Shown: positions 1 to 6,554, counted from the stretch's first letter. The stretch: DNA of 9,245 nucleotides from Parcubacteria group bacterium CG_4_9_14_0_2_um_filter_35_11 (GCA_002788555.1 PFRL01000040.1:1-9245); one strand, 5' to 3'. The notes: generated by a model from the letters alone, not told the origin. Translations and numbers: made by a program.

Positions 1-2
1 CA

Positions 3-215
3 ACAGAAAAAGATCCCCTAGACAACCTTGAGCTGGACGAAAAAGCAAAACATTTAAGGATTATGAAAGAATCAGCGCCGGGTTTGAAGATTAAAGCGGC
101 TGGAGGAATTAGAACTCTGGAAGACCTGGTAATGATGATAGAAAACGGTGCCGATATTATTGGCACAAGTAGTGGGGTAAAAATAATAGAAGAGTTTAAT
201 AAAATATTCCGATAG
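3..215 (+). CDS. deoC: Deoxyribose-phosphate aldolase, C-terminal fragment
   Basis: The reading frame enters from the left edge of the window, and 70 codons precede a TAG stop at 213-215. The stretch KIKAAGGIRTLED (about residues 29-41 of the fragment) matches the DeoC strand that carries the second active-site lysine (equivalent to Lys201 of E. coli, in KPAGGVRT), and NGADIIGTSSGV (about 48-59) is the family's phosphate-binding end of the TIM barrel. DeoC is a class I, Schiff-base aldolase that interconverts 2-deoxyribose 5-phosphate with acetaldehyde and glyceraldehyde 3-phosphate in cytosolic nucleoside salvage. The Schiff-base lysine itself and the N-terminal two thirds lie outside the window. 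Another aldolase of the same superfamily is possible, but the combination of both motifs is characteristic of DeoC. The next gene starts 5 nt after the stop, so the two are probably co-transcribed. Confidence 0.9.
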   Translation, partial: TEKDPLDNLELDEKAKHLRIMKESAPGLKIKAAGGIRTLEDLVMMIENGADIIGTSSGVKIIEEFNKIFR

Positions 216-220
216 CTCCA

Positions 221-565
221 ATGCATATTGACTCCTATCAATTTGGAGAAATTGTTATCGATGGAAAAAAATACGACCAAGATATTATTATATTTGAAAA
301 AGAGGTTTTTTCTTCTTGGCGGCGGCAAGAAGGACACTTACTTTCCAAAGAAGATTTAAGTAAAGTTTTAGAGAAAAAGCCCGAGATTTTAATTATTGGC
401 AACGGCGCTGTTGGATTTATGAAAGTACCCGATGGAGTGAAAAATTTCATTGAAACCCAAGGAATAGAATGTCTCGTTCTCAGCACCAAAGAAGCTTGTG
501 AGAAATTTAATGAATTAAAATCTTCGGGCAAAAAGGTTGTTGCTGCTTTACATCTTACCTGTTGA
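221..565 (+). CDS. Mth938/DUF498-family (AAMDC/NDUFAF3-like) protein
   Basis: A 114-residue protein with the hallmarks of the Mth938-like fold (Pfam DUF498/DUF598). It starts MHIDSYQFGEIVIDGKKY, contains WRRQEGHLLSKEDL (about 33-46), the central PEILIIGNGAVGFMKVPDG (about 54-72), and finishes with KEACEKFNEL and the terminal HLTC that closes many members. The length is typical of the single-domain family. The biochemical role is poorly defined: eukaryotic relatives include AAMDC and the complex I assembly factor NDUFAF3, and no enzymatic activity is predicted from visible residues. The ATG at 221 is chosen because the N-terminus aligns with the family start. It lies 5 nt downstream of deoC. 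The stop is TGA, the only TGA gene stop in the window, and the frame stays open downstream through the small membrane ORF at 572-751. Confidence 0.87.
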   Translation: MHIDSYQFGEIVIDGKKYDQDIIIFEKEVFSSWRRQEGHLLSKEDLSKVLEKKPEILIIGNGAVGFMKVPDGVKNFIETQGIECLVLSTKEACEKFNELKSSGKKVVAALHLTC

Positions 566-571
566 AAAAAT

Positions 572-751
572 ATGGCTTCTGTACAAGGGTTAGATCGTTC
601 GGGTCCCCTTTTCTTTCTCAGTTTTTTATCTTTGATTGCTACCATTATTGGTTTTATCCAGGGGTCGCAATGTGGTTTTTTGCGCTGCTCCTATATTTTT
701 TTAATTCTCACCTTATTTTTTCTATTTTGGGGGATCGAAGAAGCAACTTAG
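572..751 (+). CDS. Candidate small two-helix membrane protein
   Basis: An ATG at 572 opens 59 codons to a TAG at 749-751, 6 nt after the stop of the Mth938-like gene and in the same frame as it. The predicted protein has a short polar start (MASVQGLDRSG), a hydrophobic helix at about residues 12-30, a short turn with two cysteines (QGSQCGFLRC), a second helix at about 38-54 and an acidic end (EEAT). That is a sensible two-pass or hairpin membrane topology. No Shine-Dalgarno sequence is visible, which is usual in this window. I recognise no family. A competing frame from a TTG at 562 is also open for 69 codons, but its product has scattered charges and aromatics and no clear helix pattern. The call rests on hydropathy alone, and pyrimidine-rich DNA can mimic it. 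Confidence 0.42.
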   Translation: MASVQGLDRSGPLFFLSFLSLIATIIGFIQGSQCGFLRCSYIFLILTLFFLFWGIEEAT

Positions 752-764
752 AAAGGACTGGATT

Positions 765-784
765 AAAATAGTAGAAAATAGTAG
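765..784 (+). repeat. Tandem 10-bp repeat (2 copies)
   Basis: Two perfect head-to-tail copies of AAAATAGTAG lie in the A-rich gap before the solute-binding protein gene. A further partial copy (AATAAAAT) follows. This is probably a simple local duplication. A role as a regulator-binding direct repeat upstream of the 849 gene cannot be excluded. Confidence 0.6.
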
Positions 785-832
785 AATAAAATATAAATTT
801 AAAAAGGTCGAAAATGAATAAATAAATTAAGT

Positions 833-839
833 AGGAAAG
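833..839 (+). promoter_or_regulatory. Shine-Dalgarno site of the solute-binding protein gene
   Basis: AGGAAAG lies 9 nt upstream of the ATG at 849, a good distance for ribosome binding. It fixes the start at 849. It is notable because the other gene starts in the window have A/T-rich leaders with no comparable site. Confidence 0.55.
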
Positions 840-848
840 ATAAATTAT

Positions 849-2411
849 ATGAAAAATAAAAGTGTTGTTGGTTTTTTTATTGTAGTAGTGGTTATATTAG
901 TAATTGCAGGGATATGGTATTTTTCCAGAGGTCTTATTGCTCCCGCGAAAAAGGAATTAGAGCAATTTGTTATTGCTATAGATAAGGATATTGACGGGAT
1001 CTACCCCAAGACGGAAGCCGAGGTTGTTTCTACTTCGGTCAATAGTGAAATATTCAGTAGCTTAACAAATTTTTCCCGAGAAGGAAGATTAATTCCAGAC
1101 CTGGCTGATTATTGGACTAATCCTGACGACCTTAGCTGGGAAGTCTACCTAAAAAAAGGAGTTAAGTTTCACGACGATACAGAATTGACCGCTAAGGACG
1201 TGAAATTTTCTTTGGTTGATGTCCCTAAAGAGATAAAAGATTTTTACGCAAAAGAAAGTGTGGCTCAAATAGATAAGGTAGAGATTCTCGATGACTATAA
1301 AATAAAGATTACCACAAAAAAACCTTATCCCTTGTTAATGAACGACTTATCAGGACTATCAATTTTATCGAAAGACTATATCGAAAAGAATGGTTACGAT
1401 GCCAACCCTCTGGGTGCCGGTCCTTATAAATTCGTCAATTGGGAAAAAGGAAAAGAGATTACCCTTGAAAGATTCGAAGGTTATTATGGGGAAAAGCCCA
1501 TCGCCAAAAAGGTAATTTATAAAATTATTCCCGAAGAAGATAAGAGAATCGAGGCCTTAAGTAAAGGAGAAGTAGATTTCACTACCCAGCTGACGCTTGC
1601 CGGGATAGATAAGGTAGAAAAAACTACTGGAATGAAATCAGCGGTAACCCCTTCAATCGGCATTACTTTCCTGGGTATGGATAATGCCAAGAAGACGGCG
1701 GGTATTAAGTTAGCGAAAAATCCTCTTAGCGATGCTCGGGTAAGAAGGGCTATTGCTTACGGAATTGATAAGGAAAAAATAATCAGTGAGGTTTTTAAAG
1801 GGCGGGCAAGAATAGCTACCCAAATCTCTATTCCCGAAGCTTTCGGATACAATTCCACGCTTCAATCCTATCCTTATGACCCAGAGAAAGCGAAAAAGCT
1901 TTTAACCGAAGCTGGTTATCCTAAAGGATTTGAGGTAGAGCTTTTGTCTCCTGATGACGAAAGGGCTAAAGTATCTGAGATGATTGGTAAACAACTTACA
2001 ACGGTAGGAATAAAAGCAAAAGTAAAGATTTTACCAAGAGGAGATTTTTTCGATAAATTATTTGCTGGAGAAGCTAGTTTATTCCCCCTGACTATTCTCG
2101 ATGAAGCTCTTGATGCCGCCGGTCTTGCTAGTGCTATGTTTCATACTCCAACTGAAGATTATGGCAGTTTAAATTTAGTTAATTACTCAAATCCCGCAGT
2201 AGATGATTTAATAGAAAAATCGATGGGAACTTTGGACCAACAAGCTAGAAATGGGTACGCTCAAGAGATAATGAGGATTACTATTGAAGAAGACCTTCCT
2301 TATCTGCCTTTATATATTTCGGAGTTCCTGGGCGGAGTTCGAGAAGATTTAGAATTTAGTCAAAGACCAGACGGTAGCCTAAATCTTGCTGACCTTAGTT
2401 TTGCTAAGTAA
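849..2411 (+). CDS. Membrane-anchored family 5 extracellular solute-binding protein (peptide-type)
   Basis: A 520-residue protein of the SBP_bac_5 (DppA/OppA-like) family. A single N-terminal hydrophobic helix at about residues 6-25 is followed by a mature domain with family signatures: LIPDLADYW (81-89), WEVYLKKGVKFHDDTELTAKDVKFSL (about 97-122, in the canonical position), LGAGPYKFVNWEKG (188-201), SDARVRRAIAYGIDKEKI (294-311) and YDPEKAKKLLTEAGYP (343-358). Family members bind oligopeptides or other small ligands outside the membrane and normally deliver them to an ABC importer. There is no lipobox and no cysteine anywhere in the protein, so it is probably held by an uncleaved signal anchor rather than a lipid. 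No permease or ATPase gene is adjacent. The neighbours downstream are signalling genes, so a sensory ligand-capture role is an alternative to transport. The specific ligand cannot be told from sequence. Confidence 0.9.
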   Translation: MKNKSVVGFFIVVVVILVIAGIWYFSRGLIAPAKKELEQFVIAIDKDIDGIYPKTEAEVVSTSVNSEIFSSLTNFSREGRLIPDLADYWTNPDDLSWEVYLKKGVKFHDDTELTAKDVKFSLVDVPKEIKDFYAKESVAQIDKVEILDDYKIKITTKKPYPLLMNDLSGLSILSKDYIEKNGYDANPLGAGPYKFVNWEKGKEITLERFEGYYGEKPIAKKVIYKIIPEEDKRIEALSKGEVDFTTQLTLAGIDKVEKTTGMKSAVTPSIGITFLGMDNAKKTAGIKLAKNPLSDARVRRAIAYGIDKEKIISEVFKGRARIATQISIPEAFGYNSTLQSYPYDPEKAKKLLTEAGYPKGFEVELLSPDDERAKVSEMIGKQLTTVGIKAKVKILPRGDFFDKLFAGEASLFPLTILDEALDAAGLASAMFHTPTEDYGSLNLVNYSNPAVDDLIEKSMGTLDQQARNGYAQEIMRITIEEDLPYLPLYISEFLGGVREDLEFSQRPDGSLNLADLSFAK

Positions 2412-2435
2412 AAAGTTTTTCTAAGATTAGCAAAA
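2399..2435. repeat. Inverted repeat spanning the solute-binding protein stop codon
   Basis: Perfect 9-bp arms TTTTGCTAA (2399-2407) and TTAGCAAAA (2427-2435) enclose the TAA stop at 2409-2411 with a 19-nt loop. In RNA this is an AU-rich hairpin at the 3' end of the gene. It lacks a U-tract directly after it, so it may be a 3' stabiliser or weak terminator rather than a classical intrinsic terminator. Confidence 0.5.
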
Positions 2436-2439
2436 ATAG

Positions 2440-2488
2440 ATTGACTAAACCCTGTAGTAGAGAAATCTCACTACTAGGGTAAATCAAT
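2440..2488. repeat. Palindromic element flanked by TAAA (family A, copy 1)
   Basis: Arms ACCC-TG-TAGTAG (2449-2460) and CTACTA-GGGT (2471-2480) pair with a two-base bulge around the loop AGAAATCTCA. The stem extends outward through ATTGA (2440-2444) and TCAAT (2484-2488). The element is bordered by TAAA on both sides as a direct repeat (2446-2449 and 2480-2483). The same arm sequence and the same flanking tetranucleotide recur in inverted orientation as the outer shell of the palindrome nest at 8106-8324, so this is a repeat family rather than an isolated hairpin. Confidence 0.65.
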
Positions 2489-2531
2489 ATTTTAAGATTG
2501 GGGATTTTTCCCAGTTGATTTTTTTACTTCA

Positions 2532-2559
2532 CCCCACCACCAAAAATTTTGGTGTGGGG
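2532..2559. repeat. Palindromic element with CACCA core (copy 1, sensor gene leader)
   Basis: CCCCAC-C-ACCAAAA (2532-2545) pairs with TTTTGGTGTGGGG (2547-2559), with a single unpaired C at 2537 or 2538. The hairpin ends 9 nt before the ATG of the sensor gene at 2569 and could limit ribosome access. A second element with the same core and arm layout lies inside mutM at 7274-7303. No U-tract follows, so it is not an obvious terminator on the + strand. Confidence 0.65.
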
Positions 2560-2568
2560 ATCAAACCC

Positions 2569-3537
2569 ATGATTGAACTTCGGAGTTTGAAAAGTAAGCT
2601 CATTGTGGCAACATCCTGTCTTTTGGCCCTTGTTTTTATTGGTCAGAGTATAGTCAATACTATATCAATTGAGAGACGATTAAGAGATGGAATTAATGAT
2701 GAGGTTAAAGCCTTTGCTGTCCTTTCGACTAGGTCTTTGGTAGAAGTCTATGAGGAATATTACCTCTCTGGTTTTCGTAAATTTAAAGAAATAGTGGAAG
2801 ATACTGTTAAATGGAGCCGGGGCATAGCAAGAGTTCGCTTGGTGGATATGATGGGCCGAGTTCGTTTTGACACAGAAGACCTTACGAGAAAAGAGATTAA
2901 AGACTTAGAAACCATCGACCCATTTTTGCTGGAGGAAGTAAGAAAATTGGAACCTTCTTATATTCATTACAAAGACAGTCAAGGAAAAATTTTCTCCTCA
3001 GATCAACCACCCTCAGTAATTAACGAAATTGTCTATCCTTTCGTGGATGAATGGGGAAGACACCAATATTCCATAGTTTATTCGGTGTCTTATGAAACTG
3101 TTCAAAAAGAAATCCAATGGGATATAGTCAGGGCTATTCTTTTCACCTTGCTTTTGATAGCCATTGCCGTAAATGCGGTAAATTTCTTAACCATCAAGAT
3201 TATAAAACCTCTTTTAAATTTGGAAGAAGGAGCGAGGATTGTTGGAGGTGGAAATTTAGATTATAAGCTAGAGATAAAGACCGAAGATGAGGTAGGCGAA
3301 GTGGCGCGAGAATTTAACAAAATGACAGAAAAACTTAAGGAGTCAAGAAAAGGATTAGAAGAAGCCAAAGAGTCGTTAGAGATAAAAGTTAAAGAGAGAA
3401 CTAAAGAACTTCAAAAAAGAGTTGACGAGTTGGAAAGGTTTCATAGAGTCACCGTTAGACGAGAGATGAAGATGATAGAGTTAAAAAAAGAGATTGAGAG
3501 TCTTAAAAAAAAGTTGGAGAAAAAAGGTCGAATCTAA
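2569..3537 (+). CDS. Transmembrane HAMP sensor protein without catalytic output domain
   Basis: A 322-residue protein laid out like the input half of a sensor kinase or chemoreceptor. It has TM1 at about 11-29, an extracytoplasmic domain at about 30-187 (containing RLVDMMGRVRFDTEDL, the look of a PAS/CACHE-type sensor strand set), TM2 at about 188-207, HAMP at about 208-262 with the conserved proline (KPLLNLEEGARIVGGGN) and DEVGEVAREFNKM, and a long charged coiled coil at about 262-320. It then stops. There is no H-box, ATPase, GGDEF or methyl-accepting domain. The ATG at 2569 is preferred over an upstream TTG at 2515 because the extra codons would be translated from a palindromic repeat and TM1 is complete without them. 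The FIST gene begins 22 nt downstream. It probably passes its signal by coiled-coil contact with a separate kinase, plausibly the soluble one at 4852-6132 whose N-terminus is also coiled coil. Confidence 0.85.
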   Translation: MIELRSLKSKLIVATSCLLALVFIGQSIVNTISIERRLRDGINDEVKAFAVLSTRSLVEVYEEYYLSGFRKFKEIVEDTVKWSRGIARVRLVDMMGRVRFDTEDLTRKEIKDLETIDPFLLEEVRKLEPSYIHYKDSQGKIFSSDQPPSVINEIVYPFVDEWGRHQYSIVYSVSYETVQKEIQWDIVRAILFTLLLIAIAVNAVNFLTIKIIKPLLNLEEGARIVGGGNLDYKLEIKTEDEVGEVAREFNKMTEKLKESRKGLEEAKESLEIKVKERTKELQKRVDELERFHRVTVRREMKMIELKKEIESLKKKLEKKGRI

Positions 3538-3559
3538 TTAATTTTAAAATTTTAAATTT

Positions 3560-4744
3560 ATGATTAAAGCTGGAATAGGTAGGAGTAATAATCCCAATGC
3601 CCTTGAAGCAGGTAAAGAGGCTTGCGAACAAGCTATACTTAAAGCCGGCGGTAGAGCCGATTTAATTTTAGTTTTTTCTACGGTAGCTTATGAGCAAAAT
3701 AAAATGTTAGAGGGCGTAAGATTTATTTCCAAAGAGATTCCTTTGGTCGGCTGCTCGGATTCCGGGGAGATTACTACCCAGGGTCCTAGCTCAAAACAGG
3801 TAGCGGTAATGGCAATCAATACCGATCAGATTAAATTCTCAATCGGAATTGGAGAGGGAGCCACCGAGAATTCTTTTGAGGCGGGGGAAAAGGTAACCAA
3901 GGAAATTAAAAATAAAGCGAAGGAACCCCTTTCTTTATTCTTAATGTTCCCAGATGGCTTAGCTGAAAATGGAGCAGCAGCCGTCAGAGGAGTTCAAAAA
4001 ATTCTAGGTAAGAATTTCCCAATCATGGGTGGGTCTGCCGGCGATGATTTTAAATTCGAGAAGACCTATGAGTACTTTAATGATAAAGTTTTAAGCGGAA
4101 CAATAGTTGGAGTAGGCCTGTCTGGGGATTTTTCTTTTGGCATTGGAGTTAAGCACGGTTGGGAACCAATTGGTTTGCCAATGAAAGTTACCAAAGCCCA
4201 AGGAGCTAAATTAATAGAAGTTAATGAAAAGCCAGCCTTAACGATTTACGAAGACTATTTTGGCAAAAAAGCTGAAGAATTAATTAAAGAACCCATTGCA
4301 AGGATGGCTTATACTTATCCCTTGGGCATGAGTGTTGAAGGTTCAGATGAACTATTAATTCGAGATGTGGTTATTGCTAATAAAAAAGGCGAAATTAACT
4401 GTGCAGCTGAAATTCCTCAGGGGTCTGAAATTCGATTAATGCTGGGAGATTCAGATAAAGCAATCCAAGCCGCCAAAGAAGCTGCCGATAATGCTCGTAC
4501 CCAACTTAAAGGTTTAGAACCGAAGATGATTTTAGTTTTTGATTGTATGGCCAGGAATAAACTCTTGGGCCCAAGGATAGCCGAAGAGATTAGTGCGATT
4601 TCCAATGTTTTGGGGAAAGATGTTCCTTTATTCGGCTTTTATACCTACGGAGAACAAGCACCGTTAGGAGGAGAGATAGAATCTAGCAAATGTAAATCAG
4701 TTTTCCATAATGAGACCATGACCTTAGTAGCTTTAGGAGAGTAG
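3560..4744 (+). CDS. FIST-domain (FIST_N plus FIST_C) cytosolic sensory protein
   Basis: A 394-residue protein that matches the FIST family over its whole length. FIST_N spans about 35-215, with LVGCSDSGEI (62-71), LSLFLMFPDGL (124-134), FPIMGGSAGDD (153-163) and VKHGWEPIG (197-205). FIST_C spans about 220-380, with LVFDCMARNKLLG (325-337) and LFGFYTYGEQAPLGG (357-371). FIST domains (F-box and intracellular signal transduction) are predicted small-ligand sensors, possibly for amino acids, found in signalling proteins or beside them. Here the domain is free-standing with no signal peptide or membrane helix. The ATG at 3560 gives a family-like N-terminus. No ribosome-binding site is seen, only an A/T-rich leader. 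It follows the HAMP sensor closely and precedes the soluble kinase by 107 nt, so it most likely modulates that kinase. The ligand is not known. Confidence 0.92.
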   Translation: MIKAGIGRSNNPNALEAGKEACEQAILKAGGRADLILVFSTVAYEQNKMLEGVRFISKEIPLVGCSDSGEITTQGPSSKQVAVMAINTDQIKFSIGIGEGATENSFEAGEKVTKEIKNKAKEPLSLFLMFPDGLAENGAAAVRGVQKILGKNFPIMGGSAGDDFKFEKTYEYFNDKVLSGTIVGVGLSGDFSFGIGVKHGWEPIGLPMKVTKAQGAKLIEVNEKPALTIYEDYFGKKAEELIKEPIARMAYTYPLGMSVEGSDELLIRDVVIANKKGEINCAAEIPQGSEIRLMLGDSDKAIQAAKEAADNARTQLKGLEPKMILVFDCMARNKLLGPRIAEEISAISNVLGKDVPLFGFYTYGEQAPLGGEIESSKCKSVFHNETMTLVALGE

Positions 4745-4851
4745 TGTTAAGATTCCGATTCTAGTAAGAAGAACAAAGAGAAGAAACCTTTACGTTTTTT
4801 AAAAAGACTCAGTTTTTTTATTTTCGCTAATTATTCCGAGAAATTTATTTC

Positions 4852-6132
4852 ATGTTTAAGATATTTCCAATGAAAGGGGAAAATGGCAAGAAAGAGGCAA
4901 ATTTAGAATCTACTCTAAAAGAATTAGATAGGATTGCCAAGATGTTAACTAGGAGAGATTTTGAATTGACTCAAATCCGAGAAGGAAGGGAAGCAGAACT
5001 TAAAGAGCTAAAACAAAAAGCTAAGGACCTTGAAGAGACAAGGGAGGTCCTCTTAAATATATTAGAGGATGCCGAAACATCAAGAACCTTGGCTGTAGAA
5101 GAGAAGAATAGAACTTTAGCTATTATTAACAATCTTACAGACGGATTAATGGTTTTTGATAAAAAGAATAATCTTTCTTTTGTCAATCCCGGAATTGAGG
5201 AGATACTCGGAATTAAAAAAGAAGAAATTGAGGGGAAAAATATTGAGGAGCTTAAACAACAGACCTTGCTCTCGGCGATAATAGATTTAATTTTCCCAAA
5301 AAATAGGTTCAAGAGAATAGAGAGAGTTGAATTTCCTTTCGGAGAAACTGCCACCTTTGAGATTACCACTGTTCTTTTAAGAGGGTTAGGAGAAGGAGGA
5401 TACATAGTTATTTTTCACGATATTTCACGAGAAAAAATAATTGAAAAATTAAAAAGTGAATTTGTTTCTATTTCCGCTCACCAGCTTCGGACACCCCTTT
5501 CAGCAATAAAATGGAGTCTCTCTTTACTCCGTGAAGAGAAGATGAAAGAAGAGGAAAGAAAGGATCTTTTAGATAAGGTTTATCAATCCAACGAAAGGAT
5601 GATTAGATTAATTAATGACCTATTAGATGTTACTAGAATTGAGGAGGGAAGATACCTTTATAACCCAAAACTAGAAGACATCAGAGAAGTTCTTAAGCTG
5701 AGTGTTAAACCTGTTGAAGATGAAGCCAAAATAAGGAAAATTAAATTTAAAATCTCCCTTCCAAAGAGAAGCATCCCTCAAGTTAAAGTAGACAAAGGAA
5801 AATTAGGTGTGGCTATTCAAAATTTAGCCGAAAATTCAGTTCATTATACTAATCCTGGCGGAAAAGTAGCAATTTCGGTAGAATGTCATAAAGATAAGAA
5901 AGAGATTCTCTTAAAATTTAAAGATACAGGTATTGGCATTCCCAAAAAGCAACAAGAGAGAGTCTTCTCTAGGTTTTTCCGAGGAGAAAACGTAATGAGA
6001 ATGGCAACTGAAGGGTCGGGTCTGGGACTGTTTATTGCCAAGAATATTATCGAAGCCCATAAAGGAAGAATATGGTTTGAATCTACGGAGGGGGAAGGAA
6101 GTACTTTTTATTTTGTTATTCCCACTTTTTAA
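4852..6132 (+). CDS. Soluble PAS-domain sensor histidine kinase
   Basis: A 426-residue kinase without membrane helices. An N-terminal coiled coil (about 12-90) leads to a PAS domain (about 86-190; NNLTDGLMVFDKKNNLSFVN and GYIVIFHDIS mark its ends). A HisKA domain follows with the phosphoacceptor His210 in SAHQLRTPLSAIKW. The HATPase_c domain has the N-box NLAENSVHYTNPGG (Asn328), G1 DTGIGIP (358-364), F-box FSRFFRG (372-378) and G2 GSGLGLFIAKNI (388-399). All catalytic boxes are intact. It should autophosphorylate in the cytoplasm and pass phosphate to a receiver, and the two receiver genes immediately downstream are the natural partners. Input must come through the PAS domain, the coiled coil or protein contacts, such as with the membrane HAMP protein or the FIST protein. 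The start is the ATG at 4852; an in-frame ATG at 4870 is an alternative. No Shine-Dalgarno is visible. Confidence 0.95.
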   Translation: MFKIFPMKGENGKKEANLESTLKELDRIAKMLTRRDFELTQIREGREAELKELKQKAKDLEETREVLLNILEDAETSRTLAVEEKNRTLAIINNLTDGLMVFDKKNNLSFVNPGIEEILGIKKEEIEGKNIEELKQQTLLSAIIDLIFPKNRFKRIERVEFPFGETATFEITTVLLRGLGEGGYIVIFHDISREKIIEKLKSEFVSISAHQLRTPLSAIKWSLSLLREEKMKEEERKDLLDKVYQSNERMIRLINDLLDVTRIEEGRYLYNPKLEDIREVLKLSVKPVEDEAKIRKIKFKISLPKRSIPQVKVDKGKLGVAIQNLAENSVHYTNPGGKVAISVECHKDKKEILLKFKDTGIGIPKKQQERVFSRFFRGENVMRMATEGSGLGLFIAKNIIEAHKGRIWFESTEGEGSTFYFVIPTF

Positions 6133-6133
6133 T

Positions 6134-6162
6134 TTGACAAAGGTCGTAAAAGAAAATAAAAT
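6134..6162 (+). promoter_or_regulatory. Near-consensus sigma70 promoter for the receiver genes
   Basis: A perfect -35 box TTGACA (6134-6139) is separated by exactly 17 nt from TAAAAT (6157-6162), which differs from TATAAT at one position. It begins 1 nt after the kinase stop codon. Transcription would start near 6169 and give a leader of about 20 nt before the ATG at 6189. This is the best promoter match I see in the window. Confidence 0.72.
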
Positions 6163-6188
6163 GAAATAAACCCTTAATTTAGAAATTT

Positions 6189-6554
6189 ATGAAGAAAGTT
6201 TTAATAGTTGAAGATGAAAAAATCTTAGCGGATCTCTTGGCTAAAAAATTAAAAGAGGAAAGTTATGATATTTCTCTGGCCCACGATGGCCAGGAGGCTT
6301 TTAGGAAAATTAGAGAAGAAAAACCGGATTTAATTTTGCTTGATATTATTATGCCAAAAATGGGAGGATTTGAGGTCTTGGAAGAGATGCAAAAAACTCC
6401 GGAGGTTAAAAATATTCCAGTGATCGTTATTTCCAATTCAGGCCAGCCAGTAGAGATTTCCCGAGCTCTCGAACTAGGAGTTAAAGATTATCTTATCAAG
6501 ACCCAATTTGACCCAGACGAAGTCGTCAGTAAAGTGAAAAGACAGATAGGGTAG
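6189..6554 (+). CDS. Stand-alone response regulator receiver (first of pair)
   Basis: A 121-residue CheY-like receiver with no output domain. The acidic pocket is Glu8/Asp9 (VEDE), the phosphoacceptor is Asp52 (LLDIIMPKMGG), the switch hydroxyl is Ser82 (VISNSG) and the conserved lysine is Lys104 (DYLIK). All are in place, so it should be phosphorylated, most likely by the kinase encoded just upstream. With no DNA-binding or enzyme domain, it must act by binding a partner or as a phosphate sink. It has its own strong promoter at 6134-6162 and is followed 35 nt later by a second receiver. The two proteins are about half identical (roughly 60 of 120 positions in a hand alignment), which suggests an old tandem duplication. 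Confidence 0.95.
   Translation: MKKVLIVEDEKILADLLAKKLKEESYDISLAHDGQEAFRKIREEKPDLILLDIIMPKMGGFEVLEEMQKTPEVKNIPVIVISNSGQPVEISRALELGVKDYLIKTQFDPDEVVSKVKRQIG

Noticed and set aside
563..565. TGA as selenocysteine or as a reassigned glycine/tryptophan codon
   Set aside because: No SECIS-like hairpin is evident just downstream. Every other gene uses GGN for Gly and TGG for Trp with no internal TGA, and HLTC is the normal family C-terminus.
238..645. 135-codon open frame on the minus strand
   Set aside because: Lies antisense over the well-supported Mth938-family gene. The product has no recognisable domain and looks like a shadow.
562..771. 69-codon frame starting TTG at 562
   Set aside because: Overlaps the more convincing membrane ORF at 572-751 in another frame. 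Its product has no clear helix pattern or recognisable family, and its start overlaps the previous stop.
2515..2568. Upstream TTG start for the HAMP sensor
   Set aside because: Would add 18 residues encoded by the CACCA palindrome ahead of a complete TM1. The ATG at 2569 is the better start.
4745..4851. Terminator or promoter in the FIST-kinase gap
   Set aside because: The T-rich run is preceded only by a very weak AT stem, and no -35/-10 pair with proper spacing was found, so the gap is left unassigned.
4971..5405. 144-codon open frame on the minus strand
   Set aside because: Antisense to the intact histidine kinase. Its serine- and leucine-rich product is the usual shadow of a lysine- and glutamate-rich gene.
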